DNA of 64,000 nt from Dyadobacter koreensis (lineage in GTDB: Bacteria > Bacteroidota > Bacteroidia > Cytophagales > Spirosomataceae), in NCBI RefSeq assembly GCF_900108855.1, contig NZ_FNXY01000002.1:858967-922966 (forward strand). Reading direction: 5' to 3'. The notes beneath the pieces were generated by a model. It was not told where the DNA came from. It was given only the letters and a program-made list of their open reading frames with translations, and did not search any database. This document shows positions 43,387-53,021 of this stretch, one piece after another. Position numbers and translations under genes: made by a program. Positions within the stretch are counted from its first letter, which is position 1, and every line of letters begins with the position of its first letter.

Positions 43387-44787
43387 GAATGTCATGTCAT
43401 TTTTATGACCTGTAATTTTTGTACTGTCGAGGATAACTAATACCCAGTCGGTTCCCGGTCCTGCGGCGTATGGTTTAAAATCCAGCGTTTCATCGGCTTT
43501 GATATCGCCGATTCTAATTTTCGTCTCGTCCCGCGGATTAAACCAGTAGGCGTAAAAAGAATTTCCGGAAAGTTTTGTCATATCGATTTTAAAAGGGCGA
43601 CCATAGGGCGTGTAAGCGATCAGCAAATCTTTACTTTCAGAAACAGCTGCGATCTGAAAACCTGCATCTTCCGGGTTGTCGTTTTTTATCACTGACTGAT
43701 CCGGCACAAGATTTTGCCAGGGCAGTGCGCTGAAAAAATCTTTCATATAGCCCATTTGATAAGCACCCGGAAGATCCAGTGCCGTTTTCCAGATTGTGCG
43801 CGCCGCTGCGACAGGCGGATTTCGTTCATAATTAAAAAACTGCCACATGTCATGGCACCCATAAGTATGTCCGCAAGCACCTGAAAGAACCGCCCAGTAG
43901 GCTGCTTGTCTGGTATCAAAATCGTTGAAATAACCCAATTCCGGTTTCCAGTTTATCGGATGGTCTTCGTACCGCGGCTCACCATCCAGTGTTGGTTTGA
44001 CTGGAGATAAATTGTAATCATTGCGGATCATCAGATAGTTTTTTATATCCTTCGCGCCATGCCCGGACTGAAACATGTTGAGGCTTAACCAGTTTTCTTT
44101 ATGGAAATATTTTGACGAATAACTTGCGCCCATCGGATGGTAAGTAATCAGCTGTTCGTCGCCAATAACTTTTTTAATACCTTCTGCCATTGCCTGAATG
44201 ATAGCGGTATGTTTATCACTTTCAGGACTTCTGTCACCGCCCAAAATCCAGATTATTTTTTTGTTTTTAAATTTTAGCGCAAGATATTCACCGTATATTC
44301 TGGCATTTTCAGGTGTGAAAATTTCAGGACCTGCTCCCCATTTTTTATTAAATTTATCACCCCAGGTGGGCAAAAGCCCAACATACATATGAAGACTGTT
44401 TGCTTTGTCGATGACTTTTTCGACATGTTTGAAATAAAGATCGTTTGGCTTCGTCGGATCATTATCGATAAGAGGTAATTGTTTCTGCTGGTCAGGTTGC
44501 GTCAATCCGTCAAATTCTGCAAGAACAACACTTTGAATAACATTGTAACCTTTTTCTGAGCGGTTTTTAAGATATATTTCCGCCTCTGAAAAATCGAGCC
44601 TGTGAAATAATTCCCATGCTGTATCTCCCAGCCAGAAAAACGGCTGCCCATCTTCCTGCAAAATATGTCTGCTGTTTTTTGGTATATGCAATTTTTGAAG
44701 CTTTGCATGAGCTGCCGGCCTTTTTTGGGCAAAACTCGGGGTTCCGATTTGAAGGCAGAACATGAAAAAAATAAATTTCTTCGTCAT
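43351..44787 (-). CDS. Exported GH140-type (DUF4038) glycoside hydrolase
   Basis: 478 residues, signal peptide ending near PSFA-QK. DUF4038 barrel features: GQPFFWLGDTAWELFHRL, NVIQSVVLAEFDGL, and KNKKIIWILGGDRSP with a probable catalytic Asp; LDGEPRYEDHP supplies the second candidate acid (Glu). A small C-terminal beta domain follows (FYAYWFNPRDE). The characterised GH140 member is an apiosidase acting on rhamnogalacturonan II; the substrate here is unproven. The final residues extend into the amn gene on the opposite strand (36-base overlap). Confidence 0.87.
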   Translation of the reverse strand: MTKKFIFFMFCLQIGTPSFAQKRPAAHAKLQKLHIPKNSRHILQEDGQPFFWLGDTAWELFHRLDFSEAEIYLKNRSEKGYNVIQSVVLAEFDGLTQPDQQKQLPLIDNDPTKPNDLYFKHVEKVIDKANSLHMYVGLLPTWGDKFNKKWGAGPEIFTPENARIYGEYLALKFKNKKIIWILGGDRSPESDKHTAIIQAMAEGIKKVIGDEQLITYHPMGASYSSKYFHKENWLSLNMFQSGHGAKDIKNYLMIRNDYNLSPVKPTLDGEPRYEDHPINWKPELGYFNDFDTRQAAYWAVLSGACGHTYGCHDMWQFFNYERNPPVAAARTIWKTALDLPGAYQMGYMKDFFSALPWQNLVPDQSVIKNDNPEDAGFQIAAVSESKDLLIAYTPYGRPFKIDMTKLSGNSFYAYWFNPRDETKIRIGDIKADETLDFKPYAAGPGTDWVLVILDSTKITGHKNDMTFLFKPQMFNRFA

Positions 44788-44970
44788 ATTTGTATCGTTC
44801 AGATGGTCGGAATTCGGAATGCTTTGCTGATAAAGAGATGTTTTGAAGATTCAGTTAAACTATAAAGAATTCACTGCTGTTCTGTTACTCAGAATGTTCC
44901 CATTTTTATTCCTGCCCGGATTGTTTGGCAGCATGAGCCGTTCTGAAAATCGAAAAAACTGAAATTGTAT

Positions 44971-45342
44971 ATGGAGAATGCATCATTATATGACCGGATT
45001 GGTGGAGAAGAAACGTTAAGAACTTTAACGGATAGATTTTATGATTTTGTTTTCGAACATGAATTGATAGCTCGTCTTTTTAAAAGTGATAAAGACGAAA
45101 TAAAAGAAAAACAGCGCTTATTTTTAACGCAGTTTTTAGGTGGCCCTGGTTTATACTCAGAGGTTTATGGTCATCCCAGGTTACGCGCGCGCCATATTCC
45201 CCATCCGATCGGCGAGGAGGATGCGATTGCATGGCTGACTTGTATGGACAAAGCGATTTCGACTTTAACGATAAGCGATGATCTGAAAAAAGAGTTATTC
45301 AGTCGTTTTCCGCAGTCGGCTATGTTTATGGTAAACAGCTGA
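44971..45342 (+). CDS. Group II truncated haemoglobin
   Basis: 123 residues from the ATG at 44971; the TTG two codons earlier is unlikely. Group II (GlbO-like) features are Tyr24 (B10), proximal His75 in RLRARHIPHPI and Trp88 (G8) in AIAWLTCMDKAI. Such globins bind oxygen or NO and protect against nitrosative or oxidative stress. Cytoplasmic, single-gene unit. Confidence 0.92.
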   Translation: MENASLYDRIGGEETLRTLTDRFYDFVFEHELIARLFKSDKDEIKEKQRLFLTQFLGGPGLYSEVYGHPRLRARHIPHPIGEEDAIAWLTCMDKAISTLTISDDLKKELFSRFPQSAMFMVNS

Positions 45343-45620
45343 TTTTTACGATATTCAATTACTTTTCAGAACCTTAATGGAGAAAATTAAGTTTTTGTTA
45401 TTTTATTTATATTTCTGATAATTAGTTAGTTATGTGCATCTATAATAATATTTGTGACAATTATTATTATAAAAAATTACTATTTCAATAATTTTTAGAC
45501 TATTTTTGATCTAAAGTTATCCTCCTTCGATCTATTTAATTTCTGGAAACGTATATGATTCATATACGTAGTCTACCCATCCTACGAATACTTTCTTATA
45601 AGTAAATCTTCTCTATTAGC
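45343..45620. other. AT-rich intergenic region with a promoter-like box
   Basis: No gene seen. TATTTTTG at 45501-45508 matches the TAnnTTTG -7 consensus on the plus strand, 113 bases before the small ORF at 45621; no clear -33 TTG accompanies it. Confidence 0.35.
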
Positions 45621-45782
45621 ATGAATAGTATTTTTGAATTTCTTTTACGCAGTCTAATCGCAGTTGTCTGGCTGGCCGCTTTGATTGTTACAACGGTATT
45701 GTTAGCGCCCGTTCATCTCATTGTTATGATCGCAGCTTCGGTTTTTCAAAAAACAAATGTTCAATCGCAATGGGTCTGGTGA
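45621..45782 (+). CDS. Small single-helix membrane protein
   Basis: A 53-codon frame from ATG to TGA. It encodes a short amphipathic start (MNSIFEFLLR), one long hydrophobic helix (about 11-43, LIAVVWLAALIVTTVLLAP) and a polar tail (FQKTNVQSQWVW). The start charge (Arg10) suits an inserted N-in segment. No homolog is recognised. It is an isolated gene in an otherwise empty 497-base region. Confidence 0.5.
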   Translation: MNSIFEFLLRSLIAVVWLAALIVTTVLLAPVHLIVMIAASVFQKTNVQSQWVW

Positions 45783-45839
45783 AAGCCTGGCAAATTGAAT
45801 TCAGGTTGAAAATTTTGTTGTAACTAAACAGTTTGCGGA

Positions 45840-46628
45840 TCAGAAAAACTGACCAAATTCAGAATCAATCTGAAAGTATTTGACACCGTATTCCTGCATT
45901 TTTTTGCAGTCTGATTCGGCGCGCTTATACAAATCAGTCTGGTTTTTATAATGGTATTTGTTGATAGCGGCAACAACGAGAATTTTTTCATTGGACGCCC
46001 AAAGCACGTCACCCTTATTCAAATTAGCAGGTCGTTCAAACAGAAAATAGTGACCGGCGTTGTAGTCCGTTCTCTTTTTATTTTCTTCGAGTTGTTTTCG
46101 TGTACAGCTTAGTTTGATTTTTCCAGTGAAGAATTCTATCGACTCGTCTGTCCCGATCATCAATGCATTTTTTCTCAGATTATATTGATCGAGCAAGCTG
46201 ATCAGCTGATTGAAAATAGCAACATCCAAGCCATCTATTTTATTATCAAGCATAATATCCAATTCGTTAGACTGGCAGAATCTGAAAATATCTTCGAGTT
46301 TTAACGGCGTGTTCTGATCCGTTTTGCTGGATAATTTTTGAATTTCCACCCAGTTGGTCTCTGTCACTTTTCCTGGGAAACCATAATATCTTGAAAAATT
46401 CGGGTCATGATTTGCCAGTAGAATACCATCCTTGCTTTTTCGAATATCAATTTCAATCATCTGATATCCTGCTTCGGCAGCTTTTTTTAAAGCAGGAAAT
46501 CCATTCTCCGTATAAGTGCTGTCCACAATTCCACCACGATGTGCGATAAGTTTAATATCGGATTGCCCCATGCAAAATGAGAATGGCAATACAAGGCCAG
46601 CGAAGTATAAAATTATTTTAAATGGCAT
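45840..46628 (-). CDS. Exported glycerophosphodiester phosphodiesterase family protein
   Basis: 262 residues with a signal peptide (cleavage near CMG-QS). GDPD barrel catalytic residues: His30-Arg31 (AHRGG), Glu41, Glu and Asp in EIDIRKSKDG, and His in ANHDPNF. It hydrolyses glycerophosphodiesters to glycerol 3-phosphate and an alcohol. The C-terminus YFQIDSEFGQFF is usual. Single gene, divergent from the tRNA nucleotidyltransferase gene. Confidence 0.9.
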   Translation of the reverse strand: MPFKIILYFAGLVLPFSFCMGQSDIKLIAHRGGIVDSTYTENGFPALKKAAEAGYQMIEIDIRKSKDGILLANHDPNFSRYYGFPGKVTETNWVEIQKLSSKTDQNTPLKLEDIFRFCQSNELDIMLDNKIDGLDVAIFNQLISLLDQYNLRKNALMIGTDESIEFFTGKIKLSCTRKQLEENKKRTDYNAGHYFLFERPANLNKGDVLWASNEKILVVAAINKYHYKNQTDLYKRAESDCKKMQEYGVKYFQIDSEFGQFF

Positions 46629-46822
46629 TATCTACAAAGATTATCAAGATTCGGCAAGGGGTGAAGTTATCAATTCAGTCGTTATTTCTGGCAGAGTTTT
46701 TGTTAAAGTTATATGAATTTTAAAATGTCCTGCGGGATGTTTTTTTAATAATCGGATAACGGATCACAGGTTGGTTTGTTCCAAACTAAATGTAGAGAAC
46801 AAGAATTGCTTACCTTTGCGGC

Positions 46823-48238
46823 ATGAATTTTAAAGAGCAGCTAATAAATTATCCGATATTGGAAATAGTGGCCCGGGCTTCTGCAGAGCTGGGTGTTGAA
46901 GCTTATATTATTGGCGGATTCGTCCGCGACCTAATACTGAAAAGACCAAGTAAAGATATAGATATCGTTTCGATTGGCAGCGGAATAGCGTTAGCGGAGC
47001 TTGTTGCGCAACAGCTCGGCCCCGATGTTCATGTAAGCATTTTCAAAACTTTTGGAACCGCGCAAATCCGTCAGGGCGACCTGGAAGTGGAATTTGTGGG
47101 AGCCAGAAGAGAATCATACAGTCCGGATTCCCGAAAGCCCGCTGTCGAAGATGGCACACTTCAGGACGATCAAAATCGCCGGGATTTTACGATCAATGCG
47201 ATGGGAATAAGCCTGAGCCGGAAAAACTTCGGTGATCTGGTCGATCCGTTTGAGGGAATACGGGATTTAAGGAAAAAAATAATCCGTACGCCTCTTGAAC
47301 CTGGAATTACGTTTTCCGATGATCCGTTGCGAATGATGCGCGCAATCCGTTTTGCTTCCCAGCTGAATTTTGATATCGAACCTGATACTTTCGATGCCAT
47401 TATCAGCATGAAGGACCGGATTAGCATCGTTTCCATGGAAAGGATTTCGGATGAACTGAACAAAATTATTTTATCTCCGACACCTTCCTATGGCTTCAAA
47501 CTGCTTTTTCATGCAGGGCTTTTGCATATCATTTTTCCTGAAATGATTGAGTTGTTGGGTGTGGAAACAATTGATGGTAAGGGACATAAGGACAATTTTT
47601 ACCATACGCTTCAGGTTCTTGACAATGTAAGTCAAAACACAGACGACCTATGGCTTCGCTGGGCAGCAATCTTACATGACATCGCAAAACCTGCCACCAA
47701 ACGTTTTGACAAAAAAGCCGGCTGGACATTTCATAACCATGAAGAAATCGGAGCGCGTATGGTTCCGGTGATATTTCGGAGGATGAAGCTGCCGCAAAAT
47801 GAAAAAATGCGTTTTGTGAAAAAACTGGTGCGTCTGCATTTGCGTCCGATTGTGTTGTCAAAAGAAGAAATTACAGATTCTGCAATGCGAAGATTATTAG
47901 TTGAAGCAGGTGAGGATATTGAAGCGCTGATGAAACTTTGCCGCGCTGATATTACTTCCAAAAACCCGGACAAGGTCAAACGTTTTCTGCATAATTTTGA
48001 TATCGTTGAGCAAAAACTGAAAGACCTTGAAGAGCGTGATAAACTACGTAGTTTTCAACCTGTGATAACCGGTGAAATTATAATCGAAACATTTGGATTG
48101 AAGCCATCCCGAGAAGTGGGTATAATGAAAGAAATCATCCGGGAAGCGATTCTGGAGGGGATTATTCCTAACGAATATCAGCCTGCGTATGACTTTATGG
48201 TTGAAGAAGGAAAGAAAATGGGCCTTTCTGTTCAATAA
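46823..48238 (+). CDS. CCA tRNA nucleotidyltransferase-type enzyme with HD domain
   Basis: 471 residues. Class II polymerase beta-like head: GGFVRDLILKRPSKDIDIVS with the DxD metal residues, then RRDFTINAMGI and the RNA-binding region DPLRMMRAIRFA. A C-terminal HD domain follows (LHDIAKPATKR about 280-290). It adds CCA to tRNA 3' ends or performs part of that task. TACCTTTG immediately before the ATG (46812-46819) is a -7-like box, which would give a nearly leaderless transcript. Confidence 0.92.
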   Translation: MNFKEQLINYPILEIVARASAELGVEAYIIGGFVRDLILKRPSKDIDIVSIGSGIALAELVAQQLGPDVHVSIFKTFGTAQIRQGDLEVEFVGARRESYSPDSRKPAVEDGTLQDDQNRRDFTINAMGISLSRKNFGDLVDPFEGIRDLRKKIIRTPLEPGITFSDDPLRMMRAIRFASQLNFDIEPDTFDAIISMKDRISIVSMERISDELNKIILSPTPSYGFKLLFHAGLLHIIFPEMIELLGVETIDGKGHKDNFYHTLQVLDNVSQNTDDLWLRWAAILHDIAKPATKRFDKKAGWTFHNHEEIGARMVPVIFRRMKLPQNEKMRFVKKLVRLHLRPIVLSKEEITDSAMRRLLVEAGEDIEALMKLCRADITSKNPDKVKRFLHNFDIVEQKLKDLEERDKLRSFQPVITGEIIIETFGLKPSREVGIMKEIIREAILEGIIPNEYQPAYDFMVEEGKKMGLSVQ

Positions 48239-48263
48239 CCGGGTTTATTATATCCGTTAAGGA

Positions 48264-48293
48264 TTGAATAAATTTTTCAATTTCATATTTTTG
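48264..48293 (+). promoter_or_regulatory. Bacteroidota-type promoter
   Basis: TTG (48264-48266), 19 bases, then TATTTTTG (48286-48293) agrees with the -33/-7 consensus TTG and TAnnTTTG. It is 44 bases upstream of the small membrane-protein ATG at 48337. Confidence 0.55.
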
Positions 48294-48336
48294 CAAACCT
48301 ATATAAACCGAACAAATCCCTTCATTACTATACCAA

Positions 48337-48537
48337 ATGGAAAGTACACAGTTTAAACGTTTTTTTGGAGCACTTCTTACCTTGCTGGGAATTGCAGTTT
48401 TGTTATTTGCTTGTGTCGCTTTTCTTTCCGAAAAACCGGTTCTGGGTCTTACGGTTTCCAAATGGGAATCCGTTGTTCCGTTTTTAGTTGGTTCTGTTTT
48501 TTTGCTGACAGGCGTAAATCTGGTCAGCAGAGTTTAG
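48337..48537 (+). CDS. Small two-helix membrane protein
   Basis: 66 residues with two hydrophobic segments (about 9-29, FFGALLTLLGIAVLLFACVA, and 47-64, VPFLVGSVFLLTGVNLV) joined by a short polar loop. No family recognised. A good promoter lies upstream. Its stop codon overlaps the end of the convergent DUF2851 gene by four bases. Confidence 0.65.
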   Translation: MESTQFKRFFGALLTLLGIAVLLFACVAFLSEKPVLGLTVSKWESVVPFLVGSVFLLTGVNLVSRV

Positions 48538-49844
48538 GAAGAACGTACCAATGCCGCACCGACATTGCAATCCAGACATTTTTTAGCGGAACAATAATGA
48601 TTGTACCACTCGATTAATGCCTGGGAGTCAGCGGCTGTTTTTACTTTCATTTCCAATGTTTCCCATTCACGGGTAATCCGATTATTTTCAGCCGGAAGTT
48701 CCGAAAGCCAGTTTAAGGCTTTTTCTAGCAATTCTGGCTGATGCCGTTGTTTTGAATAAGCAACCAGTAAGGGAACGACGGCGTTAATGATCAGAAGATT
48801 AATTGCATCTTTTCCCATCACGGGTACATCGGATTTAGATAATTTCCCAAATTGAAAATGATGGATCCAGTAATCTGATTGTTTCAGGCTAAATAATTTT
48901 TGCAAATCTCTGACAGAATCAGCGTTGGTTAAAGCGGAAAATAGTGGGCCGTTTTTATGGATCAGACTGACAAATTGAGAAAGACGAATTGTGGGAAATC
49001 CCGCAGGCCTCAGCCTGAGGAATTTGAATTCATGTGTGTTCATTTGAAAATTCCGTAACTGATATTTCCCTGCCAGGAAAGTATATTCTCTCCGTAATTC
49101 CTGAACATAGATTTCCTCTGATTCTGATTCCGTAGAGATCTCAGGTAGTAAACCTGCTGAGCCAAAAAGCAAGGCTTCAATCTGCCTGACCTGATTCCGG
49201 TGTTTTTGTAAAATTTTTAACGGTACAATCTGCGTTAACCGTAAAAAGGCCGGATCGTTGAGTTTAAAGCCAAAATGCTGTCCCAGCCATTGGTAGGAGG
49301 TTTCTTCCCAATCCTGCTGATTGGATTGCCACAATTCCACAACTTTCGAAGCTTTTTGATCGAGCCGTTCGAGTAAAACCTTATCCAGCATCGAATATTT
49401 TTGAAGTTCATGAACAGAACCGAATTGTTCCTGACAAGCAATGCCTACAGAATCATAAATTCCATGTGTGCCCATCAGTGAAGCATATCTTTCTAGGATG
49501 GAGAGCCTCACCAGCCCCTTCAAAGATAAAACGGGAAGTAAGGTTTTGTCAGGGCGATAAACCGGCATGTCATTCTCCCAGACTACATGCAGAATTACAC
49601 TTTCGTAGGCAATATCGCCGGTGTGATCATGCAGCATCCAATCTGAGGATTTTGTATGAATTTCAACAGTGCCTATCCAGTCGACACCGTCGATCCTGAC
49701 GCGCGCATTAGCAAAATCAGGACCCGCGTTACTATTCCGGTTTCCAGTTTTTGTAATCTGCAGACGTTCACCGGTTTCAACGCGCAGATCAGACGCATCA
49801 AAATATTGGAATTGCCATATAAAACTGAGCAGATCTTCATTCAT
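48534..49844 (-). CDS. DUF2851 family protein
   Basis: 436 residues, no signal peptide. The N-terminus ESLLSFIW-like MNEDLLSFIWQFQYFD, then GNRNSNAGPDFANARVRIDG, WIGTVEIHTKSSDWMLHDH and VILHVVWENDMPV are the typical DUF2851 blocks; the conserved Asp/Glu/His pattern (PDF, VEIH) suggests a nuclease-like fold, by inference. The C-terminus has a CxxC-containing tail (SAKKCLDCNVG). Conserved across Bacteroidota, function unknown. Confidence 0.88.
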   Translation of the reverse strand: MNEDLLSFIWQFQYFDASDLRVETGERLQITKTGNRNSNAGPDFANARVRIDGVDWIGTVEIHTKSSDWMLHDHTGDIAYESVILHVVWENDMPVYRPDKTLLPVLSLKGLVRLSILERYASLMGTHGIYDSVGIACQEQFGSVHELQKYSMLDKVLLERLDQKASKVVELWQSNQQDWEETSYQWLGQHFGFKLNDPAFLRLTQIVPLKILQKHRNQVRQIEALLFGSAGLLPEISTESESEEIYVQELRREYTFLAGKYQLRNFQMNTHEFKFLRLRPAGFPTIRLSQFVSLIHKNGPLFSALTNADSVRDLQKLFSLKQSDYWIHHFQFGKLSKSDVPVMGKDAINLLIINAVVPLLVAYSKQRHQPELLEKALNWLSELPAENNRITREWETLEMKVKTAADSQALIEWYNHYCSAKKCLDCNVGAALVRSS

Positions 49845-49979
49845 AGTAATCTCAGATAGCGTGTGTGGAAAAAATATGCAATTCTGACCGGCTAATTCTT
49901 TGTCTAAACCTGAATTGTTTCTGTTCTTTGTACGTGTGTTTATTGGTTTGGTTTCTTATCCTGAGGAAATAATTATTGT

Positions 49980-50666
49980 ATGCTCCGTCGTTTGCTGTCT
50001 TATGCGTTTAAATTTTCTATTTACTTTTTTGTCATTTCCATTGTTTGGGTCGTAGTGCTGAAATTTGTTCCGGTTTGGGTGACGCCTTTTATGGTTACAC
50101 GAAAAATTGAAGCTTTCAGAGAGGATGAGGATACTGAGATTTACAAGGATTGGGAGTCTTATGATAACATTTCAAAAGAAGTAGCACTCGCAGTCGTTGC
50201 ATCAGAAGATCAGAATTTTCCGAATCACTGGGGATTTGATTTCGACGAAATTTATGACGCAATGACCGAGAAACGAAAAAGAGCGCGCGGCGCGAGTACC
50301 ATATCACAGCAAGTAGCGAAAAACGTGTTTTTATGGCACGGCAGAAGTTATATCCGTAAAGGTCTGGAAGTATATTTTACCGTTTTGATCGAGCTGATCT
50401 GGGATAAGCAGCGTATTTTGGAAGTATATCTGAATGTTGCGGAAATGGGAAAAATGACCTTCGGTGTCGAAGCAGCATCACAGCGTTTCTATAAAAAATC
50501 TGCGAAAAACCTTACGCGATATGAAGCCGCAAGAATTGCTGCGGTTCTACCCAATCCGGTACGGTTTTCTATAAAAAATCCATCGGCCTACGTTAATAAA
50601 AGGACTAATCAGATTGTCAGACAAATGAAATATTTGGGTGGCAGAAATTATATCGCAGATTTATAG
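49980..50666 (+). CDS. mtgA: Monofunctional peptidoglycan glycosyltransferase MtgA
   Basis: 228 residues with one N-terminal membrane anchor (about 12-30) and a GT51 domain: the catalytic Glu in VVASEDQNFPNHWGFD, GASTISQQVAKNVFLW, KGLEVYFTVLIELIWDKQRILEVYLNV split across the core, and the second Glu in NVAEMG. It polymerises lipid II into glycan strands at the outer face of the inner membrane. No transpeptidase domain. Confidence 0.95.
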   Translation: MLRRLLSYAFKFSIYFFVISIVWVVVLKFVPVWVTPFMVTRKIEAFREDEDTEIYKDWESYDNISKEVALAVVASEDQNFPNHWGFDFDEIYDAMTEKRKRARGASTISQQVAKNVFLWHGRSYIRKGLEVYFTVLIELIWDKQRILEVYLNVAEMGKMTFGVEAASQRFYKKSAKNLTRYEAARIAAVLPNPVRFSIKNPSAYVNKRTNQIVRQMKYLGGRNYIADL

Positions 50667-50891
50667 ATTGGATTTTTTTTCAAAAAATCAATGGTTGGAC
50701 TCCCAAAATTAACCTCATTGAAGGTTCCTGTTTCTAGCCAGAATGTTAATTCACTGCAAATGTAACTCCTTTGGGAGTTTCCTGATAATTTCCGGAGACT
50801 CCAAATGGAGAAAAGATATGTTTTGACTAACTTACTTGTTATAAACAGGAAGCTCTTCGAAGGTTTTGGCTAGGAAATTGATTGTCTGTAA

Positions 50892-51884
50892 TTAACTTTT
50901 TACTTCATTCACTAATTCCCTGTTGTTTTCAAAAGATGTCAGATTATTCAGGGTTATTGTCGCGATTTCTTCCACAGCTTCTTTTGTGAAAAATCCTAAA
51001 TGACCGGTGATTAAAACATTAGGAAAAGAAATCAACCGCGCTATAACATCATCCAGAATGACACTTTCTGAAAGATCCTGAAAGAAAAGATCCGCTTCCT
51101 GTTCATATACATCGATTCCCAGATACCCGATTTTGCCATTTTTCAATCCCTCAATTGCATCTTTCGCCTGGATCAAAGCACCACGGCTTGTATTAATAAT
51201 CATCACGCCGTCCTTCATTTTTGAAATAGCATTCGCATCGATAACATGAGCGGTTTCAGGTGTTAACGGACAGTGCAGCGAAAGGATGTCACTTTCATTC
51301 AGGATGTCATCAAGGCTTTTGTAGACCACTCCTTTTGCGACAAGATCGCTCGACTCTTTGATATCATAAGCCAAAACCTTACAGCCAAAACCAAGCATAA
51401 TTTTACAAAATGCTTTCCCAATTAAACCGGTTCCGATGACACCAACGGTTTTTGCAAAAAGGTTGAAACCCGTTAAATTTTCAATTGAAAAATTTCCTTC
51501 ACGGACGCGGTTATATGCTTTATGGGTTTTTCTGTTTAAAGTCAAAATCAGCGCCGCCGCATGTTCTGCCACCGATTCGGGAGAATATGCGGGGACGCGG
51601 ACAACTTTTATCTGATTTTCATGGGCCGCTTTTAAGTCAACGTTATTAAATCCTGCACAGCGCAAGGCAATTAAACTGATACCATTTTGCTTGATAATTT
51701 TAATCGTTTCCCGATTAATGATGTCATTTACAAAAACACAAATCGCTTCGAAACCAATTGTGAGTACAGCGGTTTGCTCATTAAGCGGCACTTCAAAGAA
51801 AGTCAGTTCATGAACATTATCAGTGTTGAATTTGGTGAAGTATTCTTTGTCGTAAGATTTTGTACTGAAAAAAGCAACTTTCAT
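50892..51884 (-). CDS. D-2-hydroxyacid dehydrogenase (D-lactate dehydrogenase type)
   Basis: 330 residues. NAD-binding GTGLIGKAFCKIMLGFG around 150-166, Arg in NTSRGALI, Glu in DVYEQEADLFF and the catalytic His in VLITGHLGFFT mark the LdhA branch of D-2-hydroxyacid dehydrogenases. Reduces pyruvate to D-lactate or a related reaction. It follows the oxyR-like gene by 14 bases in the same direction, so the two may be co-transcribed. The 225-base gap to mtgA has imperfect inverted repeats (ACTCCCAAA and TTTGGGAGT) but no gene. Confidence 0.92.
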   Translation of the reverse strand: MKVAFFSTKSYDKEYFTKFNTDNVHELTFFEVPLNEQTAVLTIGFEAICVFVNDIINRETIKIIKQNGISLIALRCAGFNNVDLKAAHENQIKVVRVPAYSPESVAEHAAALILTLNRKTHKAYNRVREGNFSIENLTGFNLFAKTVGVIGTGLIGKAFCKIMLGFGCKVLAYDIKESSDLVAKGVVYKSLDDILNESDILSLHCPLTPETAHVIDANAISKMKDGVMIINTSRGALIQAKDAIEGLKNGKIGYLGIDVYEQEADLFFQDLSESVILDDVIARLISFPNVLITGHLGFFTKEAVEEIATITLNNLTSFENNRELVNEVKS

Positions 51885-51898
51885 AGGTTCGGGATTAA

Positions 51899-52831
51899 TT
51901 AGAGAATTCTCATTTCCACCTTTTTATCATAAATTTCCTTCGGCACATAATCCGTTATTCCGGTTTTGAGCGCGTCGATTAACCGTGTTTTGACTTGCTC
52001 ACGATTTACGACCAGGCAAACTTCACGCGCCGGCTCGGGAAATTGAAAATGACGGATATGCTTTTTTCTTTCTTCTGATAATTCGGTTACAGCAAGTTCC
52101 GGTAAAATAGTTATGCCTCCGTTTTTTTCAACCATCCGGATCAGTGTTTCGATACTGCCCGAACGGTATTGAAAACTATTGCCAAACTGACTGCTGCGGC
52201 TTAATTCACATAGGCGTTGAATTTGAGTTCGAAAGCAGTGGCCTTCCTCCAATAGCCACAAATCATTCGGTTCGATATCTCCCGGAAGAATATATTGTTT
52301 GTTGTAAAGCTCTGTATTTTCGGAAACGTAGGCATAAAATATCTCTTTGTAAAGAGGTATTTCCTGCAGGCCGCTGTCGCCGGAAAGTGAGGCAACAATG
52401 CCAACATCAAGGTTTCCCAGTTTTAGTTCTGTTATAATTCTTTCCGTGATCATTTCAGAAACATGAAGCCTGATGTTGGGATAATTTTCAATAAAAGGCT
52501 GTACAAGATGTGGAAGCAGATAGGGAGCGACCGTCGGGATAATACCAATTCTTAATTCGCCTGACAAATCGCCATTGAAATGTTTGGCAATTTCCGTCAT
52601 CTGTCTTGCTTCAAAGAGAATCGTTTTGGCCTGATCGATAATCAGCCGTCCGATTGCGGTGGGAACGATCGGCTGTTTGGTACGATCGAAAATCTTAACG
52701 CTAAGTTCATCTTCCAGTTTTCTGATCATCATGGATAATGTTGGCTGCGTAACATTACAATGTTCCGAAGCCTGCACAAAATGCCGGTGATTATCGACGG
52801 CAACTATATACTCTAGTTGTTGAATGTTCAT
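51899..52831 (-). CDS. oxyR: OxyR-type LysR-family peroxide sensor
   Basis: 310 residues: LysR winged helix (CNVTQPTLSMMIRKLEDEL) and a substrate-binding domain. Cys199 and Cys208 in EEGHCFRTQIQRLCEL occupy the same positions and spacing as the redox pair of E. coli OxyR, which form a disulfide on peroxide exposure. It is divergent from the catalase gene, the classical OxyR target. Likely activates katA and perhaps itself. Confidence 0.93.
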   Translation of the reverse strand: MNIQQLEYIVAVDNHRHFVQASEHCNVTQPTLSMMIRKLEDELSVKIFDRTKQPIVPTAIGRLIIDQAKTILFEARQMTEIAKHFNGDLSGELRIGIIPTVAPYLLPHLVQPFIENYPNIRLHVSEMITERIITELKLGNLDVGIVASLSGDSGLQEIPLYKEIFYAYVSENTELYNKQYILPGDIEPNDLWLLEEGHCFRTQIQRLCELSRSSQFGNSFQYRSGSIETLIRMVEKNGGITILPELAVTELSEERKKHIRHFQFPEPAREVCLVVNREQVKTRLIDALKTGITDYVPKEIYDKKVEMRIL

Positions 52832-52921
52832 GAGAAGGTTCTATTTGAAAAAAAACAGTTCAACCGGGCTTAACAAGTGATTGACAATAGTCGCTGTTAG
52901 GTGGTATCAATTAAATCTATG

Positions 52922-52938
52922 CAAAGATAGAAACTATC
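52922..52938. promoter_or_regulatory. Palindrome and -7 box between oxyR and the catalase gene
   Basis: GATAG-AAA-CTATC (52926-52938) is a perfect inverted repeat resembling ATAG/CTAT half-sites of OxyR operators. It overlaps TATCTTTG on the minus strand (52922-52929), a -7 match for oxyR itself, so binding here could autorepress oxyR while activating the catalase gene. Confidence 0.4.
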
Positions 52939-53021
52939 AGTTTGATTTATGTGGATCGACCAGGTTTATTTGTAGCATACTTCTTCTAAAAAGTTACAGC
53001 AAAAGTTCAAGTGATATTACT

